Assembly: GCA_002077065.1 (NCBI GenBank)
Contig: NAJO01000053.1
Span: forward strand, 62,001 to 126,000
Reading direction: 5' to 3'
Source of the DNA: Cryoendolithus antarcticus
Taxonomy: Eukaryota > Ascomycota > Dothideomycetes > Cladosporiales > Cladosporiaceae
DNA: 64,000 nt
Part shown: one piece after another, positions 22,470 through 33,130 of the stretch
Numbering within the stretch: position 1 is the first letter of the stretch
How the letters are laid out: every line of letters begins with the position of its first letter
The notes under the pieces: model-generated
The model's input: only the letters and a program-made list of their open reading frames with translations
The model's database searches: none
Told to the model about the DNA's origin: nothing
Made by a program: the position numbers and the translations under genes

Positions 22470-23025
22470 GTGAGAGGGTGTGGTAGAGGTTGCCAGCGCG
22501 AAGGTGTTGCCGCCTGTGCTTCTCCGAAATCTCTGAGAGGCGGTTGTGCTTTTCCGCCCATGTTCAGGATTGGAAATTTAGCTGGCCATACGCGTGAAAG
22601 ACTCGTAGCGCACAGTCTATCAATCGCGTCAAACGCCGGGCTTGGCGGATGAGCTAGCGTCGGTTTTATGAATCTCATGCATGTACTGCACGCCTCGCGA
22701 AGCACTATTACTGTCCGAATCGGGGCTTTAGTATCGTTTATCTCATATCACATGTAGTTGACGAGCTCACGTTCCTTCGCCTCGAGCACATAGCCTCATT
22801 GCTCCCTCGATTTCCCCGCTGCGGGGACGCGAATGTGGCTTCGTGATCGCATTGCAACGAGCTGTCTCGATTGCTCATCAATACGAACATAGTCGCTCAG
22901 CCGCAAAGGCCGCAAAGCATAGCGAGGGTATAAAGCTGAGGGACTTGTCCAAGCGTGATGTCTGATCTCTACCTTTCAACTCATTCTGCTGCTTCAGTGT
23001 ATCTTACTATTCGCACATTACCACT
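22470..23025. other. Intergenic, 556 bases
   Basis: This is the 3' flank of the acyl-CoA synthetase and promoter of the hydrolase gene. GAGGGTATAAAGC at about 22922 holds a TATA-like box roughly 100 bases before the ATG at 23026. No gene is seen. Confidence 0.45.
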
Positions 23026-24139
23026 ATGCCTCGCCGTGACATCGAGTTCAAGACCTCCGACCATGTCACTCTCCGTGGCTGGCTCTTCACGCCAGAGAAG
23101 AGTAGCAGCAAGCTTCCCTGCCTGATCATGTCCCACGGCTGGACTGCGCTCAAGGAAATGGACCTCGACACCTTCGCGGAGTACTTTACTTCGAAGCTTT
23201 CTATCGCCTGTGTAGTCTACGACAACCGTGGCTTTGGCGCTAGTGACGCGGCTCCGAATGCGCCGCGCTGTGAAATCTTGCCGGAGCTGCAGAGGAGCGA
23301 CTACAGCGATGCGATTACTTACGCACAGTCGCTTGAGGAGGTTGATGGCGACAAGATTGGGATCTGGGGGAGTAGTTACAGTGGGGGCCATGTGCTGTTT
23401 GTTGGTGCTGTGGATCGGAGGGTGAAGGCTGTTTTGAGCCAGGTGTAAGTCGAGCGTCATGTCTGGAGTCGAAGAGGTGCTGACGTGAAGAGTACAGACC
23501 CCTGACGGACGGGTGGACGAATTTTCATCGGTTGATTCGGCCGGATTTCGTGGCGGGCATGGAGAGTGCGTTCCTTGCAGGTAAGGCTTTCTAGCACGTC
23601 GCTGCCTCGCACCGAGTATGATGGTGCTGACGGTGCTGTCCCCAGATCGCGCAGCTCGCGCGCAAGGCAAAGATGCCGCCATGATTCCAGTAGTCGATGC
23701 CGATCCGACAAAGCCCTCGTCTTTGCCAACGCCAGATAGCTATGAATTCTTCGCAGCTTGGGAGAAGAAGTCAGACTGGAAGAATGAAGTGACAGTGAAA
23801 AGGCAAGGAATCAATGCGATGGCTTACTAAAGCTCGCTGGCTAACATCGCTTCTTAGCGTTGAGCTGCTACGTGCCAACGATCCTTCGCACATGATTCAT
23901 CGCATCTCTCCGACTCCACTGCTGATGACTCAATTGCGCAGAATGATGTCTTGACTCCGACGGATATCGCTCTTGATGCCTACACCAGAGCTCGTGAGCC
24001 GAAGCAGTTGCACATGATCTCTGGAGGTCATTTCGATGGGTACAGCGGCCCGAACTTCGAGAAGAATGCTGGCAGGCAGGCTCAGTTTCTGAAGGAGACG
24101 TTGTGTGCCGGAGAGGAGGCGGCACTGTCACTACGCTGA
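23026..24139 (+). CDS. Alpha/beta hydrolase with a frame break near its 3' end
   Basis: This is an alpha/beta-fold hydrolase of the dienelactone-hydrolase/AF380-like group. The motifs are LIMSHGWTALKEMD (oxyanion-side HGW), VVYDNRGFGASD, the nucleophile elbow GIWGSSYSGGH, and HMISGGHFDGYSG with the catalytic His. Exons: 23026-23444, 23498-23580, 23646-23802, then from 23858. The third intron (23803-23857) is GC-AG, with donor AG|GCAAGG, branch CTAAC and TTAG. Exon 4 reads SVELLRANDPSHMIHRISPT, then LLMT up to 23930. The conserved continuation (AQNDVLTPTDIALDAYTRAR) is in another frame from about 23933. No GT or GC donor explains the switch. A one-base loss or two-base gain, or an assembly error, would explain it. 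As read, translation stops about nine codons later and the catalytic His is lost. Confidence 0.75.
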
Positions 24140-25361
24140 AAGTCGATTGGTGTTAGCGTCGTCTTGCTCGAGTCGAAATTCATGAAATCAGCATCCTACA
24201 TCACTCAACTTTTCCAGCAAATGCATTGACCGCAAATTCGCTTGGACGCGAGTGACAGCAAAAGCGGACCCTTCAGCAGAACTCCCTGAACGAGAACGCT
24301 AATACTTGCAGCGCTGCAACAAGCAATATGTACCTATAGAGCGGGCAAGCATGTTGTCTTCTGCAGTGACCGTCCAAAGCAGCATTAGCATCATCATTAT
24401 CACAGTGCAATCTCTACTACAAGTGTCGACGGGCCAGACCTCTCGAGTGGTCCGCTTCTTCTGTCATTTGTCGCGCCAGTCCAGCTATGAAGCATGTCGC
24501 ACGGATCATCATAACGCATACATCAGTCCGCTTGTCAACGGAGGCACTAATCACAGGCTACGTCTGCTCTGGCGGCCGCAAGAGGATCTGCGATGATGTT
24601 GGTCTCTGTGATGAGTAAGGTAGTCGTCAGATGCGAGGTAGTATCCTGTTTGTCGACGTGAATGATGGATCGTTCGAAGAGCCATCCCCATCACTGAACC
24701 CATATTCGATGAGCCGGTCGAGAGCGGAGATCATTATGTAGATGCAGCTGCACTCATATCTGCAGCGCATACAACCCACGGCGATGGCGTTTTTCGCATC
24801 CTGATAACAGTCGCTTCAGGAGGTAACGGCTTGGCAGGAGATGAGTGATGACGGCTCCTTCATGCTTCGTTGTTGCCTTGCGTTGTATGCATCGTACTTT
24901 CCCATGTGGCAAAGATGCAGCGCAACGATGTCCTCGCCGTGAAGAAAGTGAGACTCTGTACAGTCTTCAACACTACTTGATTCTTCACTACGGCAAAACT
25001 TGCAAACAGGTGTCAACAACAATCTGATTCGACCAACGAGGGGTGACGCGGCTAACCCGAATCGTCGTAGCTTCGAATGCACAGACCACGACGGGCATGA
25101 AAAGAACCAAGAAGCCGTGTATTTAGGAACGCGCAAATCCACGCGCCGACGCTGGCCTGATTCACACGCCAGCCCGGTACCACATCACCAACGACTTGTG
25201 CCGGAGATCTACCGACTTCATTTCATTGATGTCTTTGATGTATCACTATTGACTGTGATGATGCGCGTCCTTTCATTGGCGCTGGTTTGATGATTCACTA
25301 ATGTACTTGTAATTCTATCGGCTCTGGCGTTGGACGACCTGGGCATCGACAACAGAACGAA
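24140..25361. other. Intergenic, 1.2 kb, no gene seen
   Basis: The open frames up to about 108 codons show no motif. This is probably the promoter and leader of MOT1. No transposon remnant is recognised. Confidence 0.35.
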
Positions 25362-28300
25362 ATGACGACTTCACGGTTTGTCTGCGCTTTCCCCAATCGA
25401 GTCAGTACCTCGCTAATGTCACGTGTGTTTAGGTTAGATCGATTGGTCGTGCTACTGGAAACAGGCAGCACGCAACTCATTCGCAACACTGCGGCACAGC
25501 AACTTGCTGATGTCCAGAAGAATCACCCGGACGAGCTCTTCAACCTCCTTACTAGGGTGGTGCCGTACTTGCGCTCGCCATCATGGGACACACGAACCGC
25601 TGCTGCCAAGGCGATTGGCGGCATCGTCGAATATGCCGAGAAGTTCGATCCGAATGCTGTGCTTGACGAAATACCGAAGGCCGAGACGAATGGGCATGAT
25701 GATGCACATACCATCAAGAAAGAAGAGTCCGACTTGTCAAGCCCTGGCGCAGATGATCAACTACGGCTTGCCACTCTCGACGTCGAGTCCATCTTGACTT
25801 ACGGCAAGGAGTTGCTTGGCAGCGCTGGCAAGCAATACGACTTCAAGCTTGCCGGACTGACTGCAGCTGAGCGACTTGCACGACAGAAGGAGACCCTCAC
25901 TAAGCGACTTGGACTTGGCGGCGAGTACATCGAGGACGATCTTGTCGATGAGAAAGATCTCTCGATTAGGAGCTCGTTTTCCAAGCCCACTTTACCCGCC
26001 TTGGAGACTACCATGTCGATGTCACAAGAGCCCGATGGGATGATGCGCTCACCCGACGAAATGACCGCCCAGACGCCAGCAACGCCAGGTGGTGGTGAGC
26101 TCAGCAAGCGTCAACTCAATGCTCTCAAGCGCAGGCGAAAGGACGAGCTGAAACGCGATAACAAACGCTTCAAGTACGACCTGACTAGCAGCCGAACCAA
26201 CAGCATTGCGCAGATCCCATCAGAGACTCATACGACCTCGGCAATCAAAGAAGAGCCAAACGGCAACGGCAAGCTCGACTACTTCTCGACTGAACGAAAC
26301 GGTGTCGATGACGACTCGAAGATCGTTGCCGAGTTCAAGGGTATGCCTGTTGCTGAGAAATCGACTCTTGTAGTAGAGGAAGAGCAACTTGGTAACGAAT
26401 GGCCTTTCGACCGCCTATGCGAGTTCCTGACTGTCGATCTGTTCGACTCTGCTTGGGAGATCCGTCATGGCGCGGCTATGGGCCTGCGTGAGATCATTCG
26501 AGTGCACGGAGCTGGAGCTGGGCGCCAAGCTGGTAAGTCGCGCTTAGAGAACGATCGCGCAAACCAGGCGTGGCTTGACGACCTAGCATGTCGGCTTTGC
26601 TGCGTCTTTATGCTGGACCGTTTCGCCGACTATGTTTCCGACAATGCCGTTGCTCCCATCCGCGAGACTGCAGGTCAGGTGATGGGCGCAGTGCTGCAGT
26701 ACCTCCCGCCAGCCTCTGTACACGAAGCCAATCGCATCCTGTACCGACTCGTCATGCAGAAGGAGCTCAAGCGATCGCCGAAAACGTGGCATGCCTGTCA
26801 TGGTGGCATGATTGGAATGCGCTATCTTGTCGCTGTACGGACGGACTTACTCTTCCAAGATCGATCACTCATGGACGGTGTCCTCGAGTGCGTCATCAAG
26901 GGTCTCGGCGATCAGGACGACGATGTACGCGCTGTTAGTGCCGCGACGCTAATCCCAGTCGCGAAAGAATTCGTCAATGTCAGAGCGAATGAACTTGGTA
27001 ACCTCATCAGTGTCGTCTGGGAATGCTTGTCCAGTCTCAGTGATGACTTGAGTGCAAGTACTGGATCGGTCATGGATCTTTTGGCAAAACTCTGCAGCTT
27101 CCCCGAAGTGCTCGAGGCGATGAAGCAGAATGCTCTCAAGGATCCCGAACAGTCGTTCGACCAGCTTGTGCCCAGGCTGTATCCCTTCCTGCGACACACA
27201 ATCACTGGCGTACGTTCGGCGGTACTGCGAGCGCTCATCACATTCATCAACATTGAAGGTGCTGACACACATGGCTGGATCGATGGCAAGGCTCTTCGAC
27301 TTGTTTATCAGAATCTCCTAGTAGAGCGCAACGACGCTGTATCCAAGCTGTCACTCCAAGCATGGACTGCACTTGCGGATGCTCTGGCAAGCAGGAGCCC
27401 AGGAGCGTTTGCAGACGCCTTCCGACCACATCTTGATCCACTGCTGACGCTGACCCTGCACCCTATCGGTGTGAGTCGTCATGCCATACCAATGGATGCT
27501 ACGCTATTCATCAAAGCTTCTGGCACATCGTATATGCCACTCGCTACTGCACACCGAGCGTCGCCTGTCAACGGGACCGAGCCTGCTAAGAAGAGGCGCA
27601 AGTCGGAGAAGATACCTGCATCTGCTCTTCCAAGCACGCCAACGTCCCATAATATCGACGCTGCGATCATGCTCGGAGATGTAGACTTAGTCGGGAGCGA
27701 CATCATGATAAGCTCGCGCATTGCAGCTACTCGGGCGATGGGCAAAGCCATGGCACTATGGCCGGCTGACGCGTTCGCCGACTTCGCAAGCTTGACAACT
27801 CACTTGAATTCTCCGTACGCTTCGACACAGATCTTCACTGGTATGCTGCTCGAAGGATATGCATCCTGTGGAGGCGTCGCGTCGTCAGAGATCTCGCAGA
27901 GTCTCGAAAAGATCGTCGAAGGCGAGCGCCCGTCGTACTACACTGATCTTACCAGCTACCTCCGCATCGCACGAGCTCAATGTCAACAGCTTCTCAACGC
28001 TTTTCAAGATTCTGGACACGTTCCTGGAAGCAAGCTGCCTATTCTCGCAGTCGTCTGCCAGGGCGACCCAGATGCGGGTAAGAACGCGTTCAGCATTAGC
28101 GACGGTGAGAAGATCGTCACGACAGACTATGATAGGCTGAAGAAGACATTGTCGACTGTACAACGCATGGCCGCTGCGGAGGCACTGAACATCGCCAAGC
28201 TGGACGCTGAAACGGCGATCGCGGAAGCACAGGCAGTGAAGAAAGTGTGCGATCTACGTATACGTTCGACAGCCGCGGGAGCACTGATAGCGTTCAAGCA

Positions 28301-31124
28301 GTTGCCTAAGAAGCCGCAGATGACGATCAAGGGCATCATGGACAGCGTGAAAGAGGAAGAAAATCTTGCCTTGCAACACCGTTCTGCCGCAGCCGTTGCC
28401 GGGCTTGTCGCTCAGCTCGTGGCATCTGAACGACACAAGGTGGTTGATAAGGTAGTCGGCAATCTCGTCAAGTTCTGCTGCATGGAGACTGGCGAGACGC
28501 CCGAGTTCCTTATCAACGCTGACAAGGAAGCTGGCATACTGTCGTTGCAGAAAGACGAAGACATACAGGACCGACCTGATGTTGCGAAGTACGAGCGCGA
28601 GGTCAGGAAGGCTCGTATCACACGAAGGGGTGCGAAGGACGGACTGGAGCAGCTCTGCCGTGTCTTCGGCGCAGACATCTTCGAGAAGGTGCCAAAGCTG
28701 CGTGCCGTCATCGAGGAGCCCATACGGACTTGCTTTACTGGCGACCTGCCAGCAGATCTGCTACAGCCTGACAATGAGTTCGGACAGACCGTCGTCGACG
28801 CCATGTCTACTCTGCGTGCCCTGGTTGCTACCCTTGATCCGGCTTTGCATGCTTGGGTACTTGACCTACTGCCCAGTGTAGCCAAGGGTATGCAGAGCAA
28901 GCTTGCTGTTCTCCGATACATAGCAGCCAAATGCTTCGCAAGCGTTTGCAGTGTCATCACTGTGGAAGGCTACACGATGCTCGTTGAGCAAGTTCTGCCG
29001 CCCATCAACAACGCACACCAAGTCACGCATCGGCAGGGCGCCATTGAGTGCATATATCATCTCATACAGGTGATGGGCGACAGCATACTGCCGTACGTCA
29101 TCTTTCTCCTAGTCCCAGTCCTGGGGAGGATGAGTGACTCGGATGCTGGAGTGCGACTAATCGCCACAACTACATTTGCTACTCTCGTCAAGCTCGTGCC
29201 CCTTGAAGCAGGCATACCCGATCCACCAGGCTTGCCCAAGTCACTACTCGAGGGCCGAGAGCGCGAAAGACAATTCATCGCCCAGATGCTGGACCCGAAG
29301 AAAGTAGAGCCATTCACTATACCCGTGGCGATCAAAGCGACGCTTCGTTCGTATCAGCAAGAAGGTGTCAACTGGCTATACTTCCTCAACAAATACAACC
29401 TCCACGGCGTGCTCTGCGATGACATGGGCCTGGGCAAAACGTTACAAACGCTTTGTATTGTTGCCAGTGATCATCACTTGCGAGCAGACGAGTTCGCGAA
29501 GACACAGGCGCCTGACAAGCAGCGTCTGCCATCACTCATAATCTGTCCGCCTACTCTGACAGGTCACTGGAAGCAAGAAATTAGGACCTATGCGCCCTTC
29601 CTCGATGCTGTGGCATACGCTGGACCACCCGCTGAACGTGGTCGTGTGCGCTCCAAGCTTGCCACTGCAGATGTTGTCATTACTTCATACGAAATTGCCA
29701 GAAACGACGTAGACATCTTACTGCCCATCAATTGGAATTACTGCGTGCTCGATGAAGGGCATCTCATCAAAAACCCAAAAGCCAAGGTCACCCAAGCCAT
29801 CAAGAGACTAGCCAGCAATCATCGCCTCATTCTTTCCGGGACTCCCATCCAAAACAATGTACTGGAGCTCTGGTCGCTGTTCGATTTCCTCATGCCAGGC
29901 TTCCTCGGCACCGAAAAGGTCTTCCAGGATCGCTTCGCCAAACCCATCGCAGCCAGCCGATTCGCCAAGTCTTCCTCGAAAGAGCAAGAAGCCGGTGCGC
30001 TCGCCATCGAGTCACTCCACAAGCAGGTCTTACCCTTCCTCCTCCGCCGCCTGAAAGAGGAAGTTCTGGATGACTTGCCTCCCAAGATCGTCCAGAACTA
30101 TTACTGCGATCTTTCTGATCTGCAGAAGCGACTGTTTGACGACTTCAGTAAGACTGAAGCGAAGAAGGTGTCTGATCTCGCTGGTCAGCCTACGAAAGAA
30201 GCCAAGCAGCACATCTTCGCTGCCCTGCAATATATGCGCAAGCTTTGTAACTCTCCTGCAATGGTCATGAAAGAAGGCCACGCTCAATTCGGTGCGACAC
30301 AAGCACGCCTCGCCAAACAAGGCACCACACTCAAAGACCCCATTCACGCGCCCAAACTCACAGCTCTTCGAGATCTGCTGGTCGACTGCGGCATAGGCGT
30401 CTCTACTCCCGAATCCAACTCGACGGTTCCCACAGCAGATCAAGCAGTCTCACAACATCGCGCCCTGATCTTCTGCCAGATGAAGGAAATGCTCGATATG
30501 GTCGAGTCCACTGTCCTCCGCAAGATGCTGCCCTCCGCTACCTTCGCACGTCTAGACGGAAGCGTGGAAGCCTCAAAACGTCAAGACATCGTCAACAAGT
30601 TCAACGCCGATCCCAGCATCGACTGCCTCCTACTCACGACTTCTGTAGGCGGCCTCGGCCTCAACTTGACAGGCGCAGATACGGTCATCTTCGTTGAGCA
30701 TGACTGGAATCCCTCCAAAGATCTTCAAGCCATGGATCGCGCTCACCGCATCGGTCAGAAGAAGGTCGTCAATGTCTACCGTCTCATCACCCGTGGCACG
30801 CTCGAGGAGAAGATCCTCAACCTCCAGCGCTTCAAGATAGATGTCGCTAGTACTGTTGTCAATCAGCAGAACGCTGAGTTGGGCACTATGGAGACGGACC
30901 AGATACTTGATCTGTTCAGTCTGGGCGAGACGGATCAGAATCTGAGTCTTGATGGGAACGCAGGCGGCGATGTGGTGGATGAGAGCAATGCTGTTGATGG
31001 GGAGGGCAGAGTCAGGGAAGGTGGGAAGAAGGGCGTATTGGATGAGCTGAGCGAGCTGTGGGATGAGAAGCAGTATGAAGAGGAATTTAATTTGGATGGA
31101 TTCTTGAAGGGGATGGGGCAATGA
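25362..31124 (+). CDS. MOT1: MOT1/BTAF1 TATA-binding-protein-associated Snf2 ATPase
   Basis: Mot1 uses ATP to remove TBP from DNA and so redistributes the basal transcription machinery. The N-terminal half is HEAT repeats (DRLVVLLETGSTQLIRN through about residue 1290). The Snf2 motor is at about 1310-1860, with Walker A DDMGLGKTLQT near 1335, DEGHLIKN (DEGH box), LSGTPIQNN, TTSVGGLGLNLTGAD and AMDRAHRIGQ. The N-terminus suggests a 14-nt first exon (25362-25375) and a 57-bp intron, 25376-25432 (donor GTTTGT, branch CTAAT, TTTAG). Splicing gives MTTSRLDRLVV, as expected for the family, and 1901 aa. The intron is a multiple of three without a stop, so retention would add 19 residues. The rest appears intron-free. 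Length and domain order fit the family. Confidence 0.96.
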   Translation: MTTSRFVCAFPNRVSTSLMSRVFRLDRLVVLLETGSTQLIRNTAAQQLADVQKNHPDELFNLLTRVVPYLRSPSWDTRTAAAKAIGGIVEYAEKFDPNAVLDEIPKAETNGHDDAHTIKKEESDLSSPGADDQLRLATLDVESILTYGKELLGSAGKQYDFKLAGLTAAERLARQKETLTKRLGLGGEYIEDDLVDEKDLSIRSSFSKPTLPALETTMSMSQEPDGMMRSPDEMTAQTPATPGGGELSKRQLNALKRRRKDELKRDNKRFKYDLTSSRTNSIAQIPSETHTTSAIKEEPNGNGKLDYFSTERNGVDDDSKIVAEFKGMPVAEKSTLVVEEEQLGNEWPFDRLCEFLTVDLFDSAWEIRHGAAMGLREIIRVHGAGAGRQAGKSRLENDRANQAWLDDLACRLCCVFMLDRFADYVSDNAVAPIRETAGQVMGAVLQYLPPASVHEANRILYRLVMQKELKRSPKTWHACHGGMIGMRYLVAVRTDLLFQDRSLMDGVLECVIKGLGDQDDDVRAVSAATLIPVAKEFVNVRANELGNLISVVWECLSSLSDDLSASTGSVMDLLAKLCSFPEVLEAMKQNALKDPEQSFDQLVPRLYPFLRHTITGVRSAVLRALITFINIEGADTHGWIDGKALRLVYQNLLVERNDAVSKLSLQAWTALADALASRSPGAFADAFRPHLDPLLTLTLHPIGVSRHAIPMDATLFIKASGTSYMPLATAHRASPVNGTEPAKKRRKSEKIPASALPSTPTSHNIDAAIMLGDVDLVGSDIMISSRIAATRAMGKAMALWPADAFADFASLTTHLNSPYASTQIFTGMLLEGYASCGGVASSEISQSLEKIVEGERPSYYTDLTSYLRIARAQCQQLLNAFQDSGHVPGSKLPILAVVCQGDPDAGKNAFSISDGEKIVTTDYDRLKKTLSTVQRMAAAEALNIAKLDAETAIAEAQAVKKVCDLRIRSTAAGALIAFKQLPKKPQMTIKGIMDSVKEEENLALQHRSAAAVAGLVAQLVASERHKVVDKVVGNLVKFCCMETGETPEFLINADKEAGILSLQKDEDIQDRPDVAKYEREVRKARITRRGAKDGLEQLCRVFGADIFEKVPKLRAVIEEPIRTCFTGDLPADLLQPDNEFGQTVVDAMSTLRALVATLDPALHAWVLDLLPSVAKGMQSKLAVLRYIAAKCFASVCSVITVEGYTMLVEQVLPPINNAHQVTHRQGAIECIYHLIQVMGDSILPYVIFLLVPVLGRMSDSDAGVRLIATTTFATLVKLVPLEAGIPDPPGLPKSLLEGRERERQFIAQMLDPKKVEPFTIPVAIKATLRSYQQEGVNWLYFLNKYNLHGVLCDDMGLGKTLQTLCIVASDHHLRADEFAKTQAPDKQRLPSLIICPPTLTGHWKQEIRTYAPFLDAVAYAGPPAERGRVRSKLATADVVITSYEIARNDVDILLPINWNYCVLDEGHLIKNPKAKVTQAIKRLASNHRLILSGTPIQNNVLELWSLFDFLMPGFLGTEKVFQDRFAKPIAASRFAKSSSKEQEAGALAIESLHKQVLPFLLRRLKEEVLDDLPPKIVQNYYCDLSDLQKRLFDDFSKTEAKKVSDLAGQPTKEAKQHIFAALQYMRKLCNSPAMVMKEGHAQFGATQARLAKQGTTLKDPIHAPKLTALRDLLVDCGIGVSTPESNSTVPTADQAVSQHRALIFCQMKEMLDMVESTVLRKMLPSATFARLDGSVEASKRQDIVNKFNADPSIDCLLLTTSVGGLGLNLTGADTVIFVEHDWNPSKDLQAMDRAHRIGQKKVVNVYRLITRGTLEEKILNLQRFKIDVASTVVNQQNAELGTMETDQILDLFSLGETDQNLSLDGNAGGDVVDESNAVDGEGRVREGGKKGVLDELSELWDEKQYEEEFNLDGFLKGMGQ

Positions 31125-31500
31125 GCCATCAGGGCTCCGCTCGGTCTAGAGTGTGTATTGACCAACGACAGAAGATGCTGTGACATCTGTGGAACATACG
31201 CCTTTAATTGAAAGGTTTTGATGTAGCTCTGTACCACTACGTCCCTCTCCGAAAGTATTACCAGGACCTTGTGCTCCTTTCATGCGCACCACGGGTGTCC
31301 TGCCGCTTCCCCTCACTCGGTGAGAGAGAGACGGTTCAAACAAGGAACATGAGCGCGCCTCTTTAGAGATGCCCCTCAATGTTGCCTTCCTGGACCGCTG
31401 GTTATTGCTTTTGGTCTGCCAGGTTGTCAGCACATTGCAGTAGATCTTGATTCCATGATGATGTACTCACGGCGATACTCGTCTCAAGATAGCATACACT
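31125..31500. other. Convergent intergenic region, 376 bases
   Basis: This lies between the 3' ends of MOT1 and the broken F-box gene. Nothing is recognised. Confidence 0.35.
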
Positions 31501-32133
31501 TCACCATAACAACGTGTCATAACCCGTGATCTCCTCTGGTCCGAATGCCCATATCTGCTTCACGGATTTCCGGCAAAGCGCCCGATGAACATGGCCCAGC
31601 AACAATTGGTTGCGCACACCGCGCTCGAACTCCGCCAGCGTCTTGTTCACGTATGGGAACTGCGTCGCCATACTGTGAGCTCCAAAGTTCAAAGAACACT
31701 CTATTCCCCACGACTCGTCTGGGAAGCTCAGCAGAGGAACTGTCAGGAATGGCTGCGTCGCGTCGCCAAATGGTTTGACTTTCTTGTCGAGGAGGTACAT
31801 CCGTATTGCACTGGCGTGAACAGGATAGACATGGTTGTTCGTATCTCCGAGTGGTATGCGGAGCGGATAGAGTGGCGCTCCAGAGTGGTGCTTCTGCGGT
31901 GTGCCAAGGAGAAGTGTGTTATAGCGAACAGGGCGGTTCGCTTTCCGATGGGAGTCCCACGCATCCTCGGGCAGACTGAAGAACAGCATCTCTTACAGAG
32001 CTCTCGACTGCCCGATGGTGGTGTACCACTTTTTGTTCACACGCTGCGCGAGGAGAACAGTCCTCATGTCGTTGACGGAAACTAGGACCATCTCTAGAAG
32101 CTCTGGGAGGTTGAGCATCTCTGCGGCCGCCAT
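31501..32133 (-). pseudogene. Small F-box family gene (copy 5) with a premature stop
   Basis: Read from an ATG at 32133, the frame gives a normal family F-box (MLNLPELLEMVLVSVNDMRT, then LLAQRVNKKWYTTI). It meets TAA at 31995-31993 (codon 47) exactly where the paralogues have LQ before LFF. The same frame then continues open for 162 codons: EMLFFSLPED, RYNTLLLGTP, a HASAIRMYLL core and KTLAEFERGVRN, to the stop at 31501. One C-to-T change (CAA to TAA) would explain the break. The downstream part could restart at an ATG at 31989, but it would then lack the F-box. I therefore call it a pseudogene, unless the stop is an assembly error. Confidence 0.75.
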
Positions 32134-32272
32134 GTCTTCTGTATCTGTCTGCTATGTCGTACCAAAAGAGGGTTGTAGATGCAGAGTGTAAATGGAGACC
32201 GTCGCCAAGTGGTACTAGGAATGGATGTTATCTTCTAGCGAAATCGGGTGGTGCGATTGGCCAGCGTGAGAT
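32134..32272. promoter_or_regulatory. Short divergent spacer between F-box copies 5 and 6
   Basis: Only 139 bases separate the start codons of copy 5 (leftward, broken) and copy 6 (rightward). This repeats the divergent-pair arrangement of copies 3 and 4. No site is identified. Confidence 0.35.
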
Positions 32273-33130
32273 ATGCCCCTCGGTCGTGCCTGCCTTGCCT
32301 TCTTAGCAGACCGGACGCGGACGTCATCACCTAGATTGGTTCGTACGATGTCGAACACGCCGTCATCTCCAGATCCGATCCATATTGGGCGAACCACCAT
32401 GATCCCAATGCCGGAAGCTCCTGTCCAGCAGGAAGTCGACGCCCGGTCGCCAGCGATCAAGACCTTCGCAATCCCCGAGCTTCTAGAGCTCATCCTCCTC
32501 TTCGTGGACGACACGAAGACTCCGCTTCTCGCCCAACGCGTAGACAAGAACTGGCACAATCAACTCAACACATCCCCGAAGCTAAGACAGGCGCTGTTTT
32601 TCGACCACTGCGAGATCGACAAGCATGAATGCGCCTATAATGGCACAGCGCCATGGAGTGACTGTGAAGGCTGCTGCGACAACTATCTCGCACACCATAA
32701 TCGCCTCTTGCTTGATTTCGGCTTCGACAACGACGACATCGACAACCCTGAATTGCGCATCAACCCGAAGGCACTACGTCCCAACTCCAGCGCGCTCAGG
32801 ATGTTCGGTACAGCAGGCTTAGCCGACCACATCCACGTCGACTTCTCATGGCGGAATCGCCACGAGAAGCTGCCCAGCTGTGGCTGCACCACGTTGCGCT
32901 GGTTCGCGTGGTCTGCGCGAGAGACTCTGGGCGATTTCCTGGCCAAGGTCCGCCAAGGTTGCAATGCGCATTGGTGGGAATGCGAAATGCGGACAGAGGA
33001 GACTTTGGCTGGGTGCCATTGCCGCCGCGTGTGGTTGGCGATAGGCTACGAGCCTGCAGCTCCGCATGGCTGCTTCACTAGGTACGAAAGTCCTGCAGGT
33101 CGCTCGTACCGCGATAGAATGTCTCACTGA
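32273..33130 (+). CDS. Small F-box family protein (copy 6), longest member
   Basis: A single exon encodes 285 aa; a second in-frame ATG at 32348 would remove 25 residues. The F-box is at about residues 63-105 (FAIPELLELILLFVDDTKTP, then LLAQRVDKNWHNQL). It is followed by LRQALFFDH, then a Cys/His-rich insert (CAYNG, then CEGCCDNYLAHHNRLLL), the core LRPNSSALRMFGT, a Cys pair (LPSCGCTTLRWFAW) and ARETLGDFLAKVRQGC. The tail has more Cys (CEMRTEETLAGCHCRRVW). This copy shows the family's full architecture best. The cysteines may bind zinc (inference). Confidence 0.85.
   Translation: MPLGRACLAFLADRTRTSSPRLVRTMSNTPSSPDPIHIGRTTMIPMPEAPVQQEVDARSPAIKTFAIPELLELILLFVDDTKTPLLAQRVDKNWHNQLNTSPKLRQALFFDHCEIDKHECAYNGTAPWSDCEGCCDNYLAHHNRLLLDFGFDNDDIDNPELRINPKALRPNSSALRMFGTAGLADHIHVDFSWRNRHEKLPSCGCTTLRWFAWSARETLGDFLAKVRQGCNAHWWECEMRTEETLAGCHCRRVWLAIGYEPAAPHGCFTRYESPAGRSYRDRMSH

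Noticed and set aside
31585..32085. Plus-strand frame of 166 codons over F-box copy 5
   Set aside because: It is antisense to the F-box pseudogene; the minus strand carries the family motifs.
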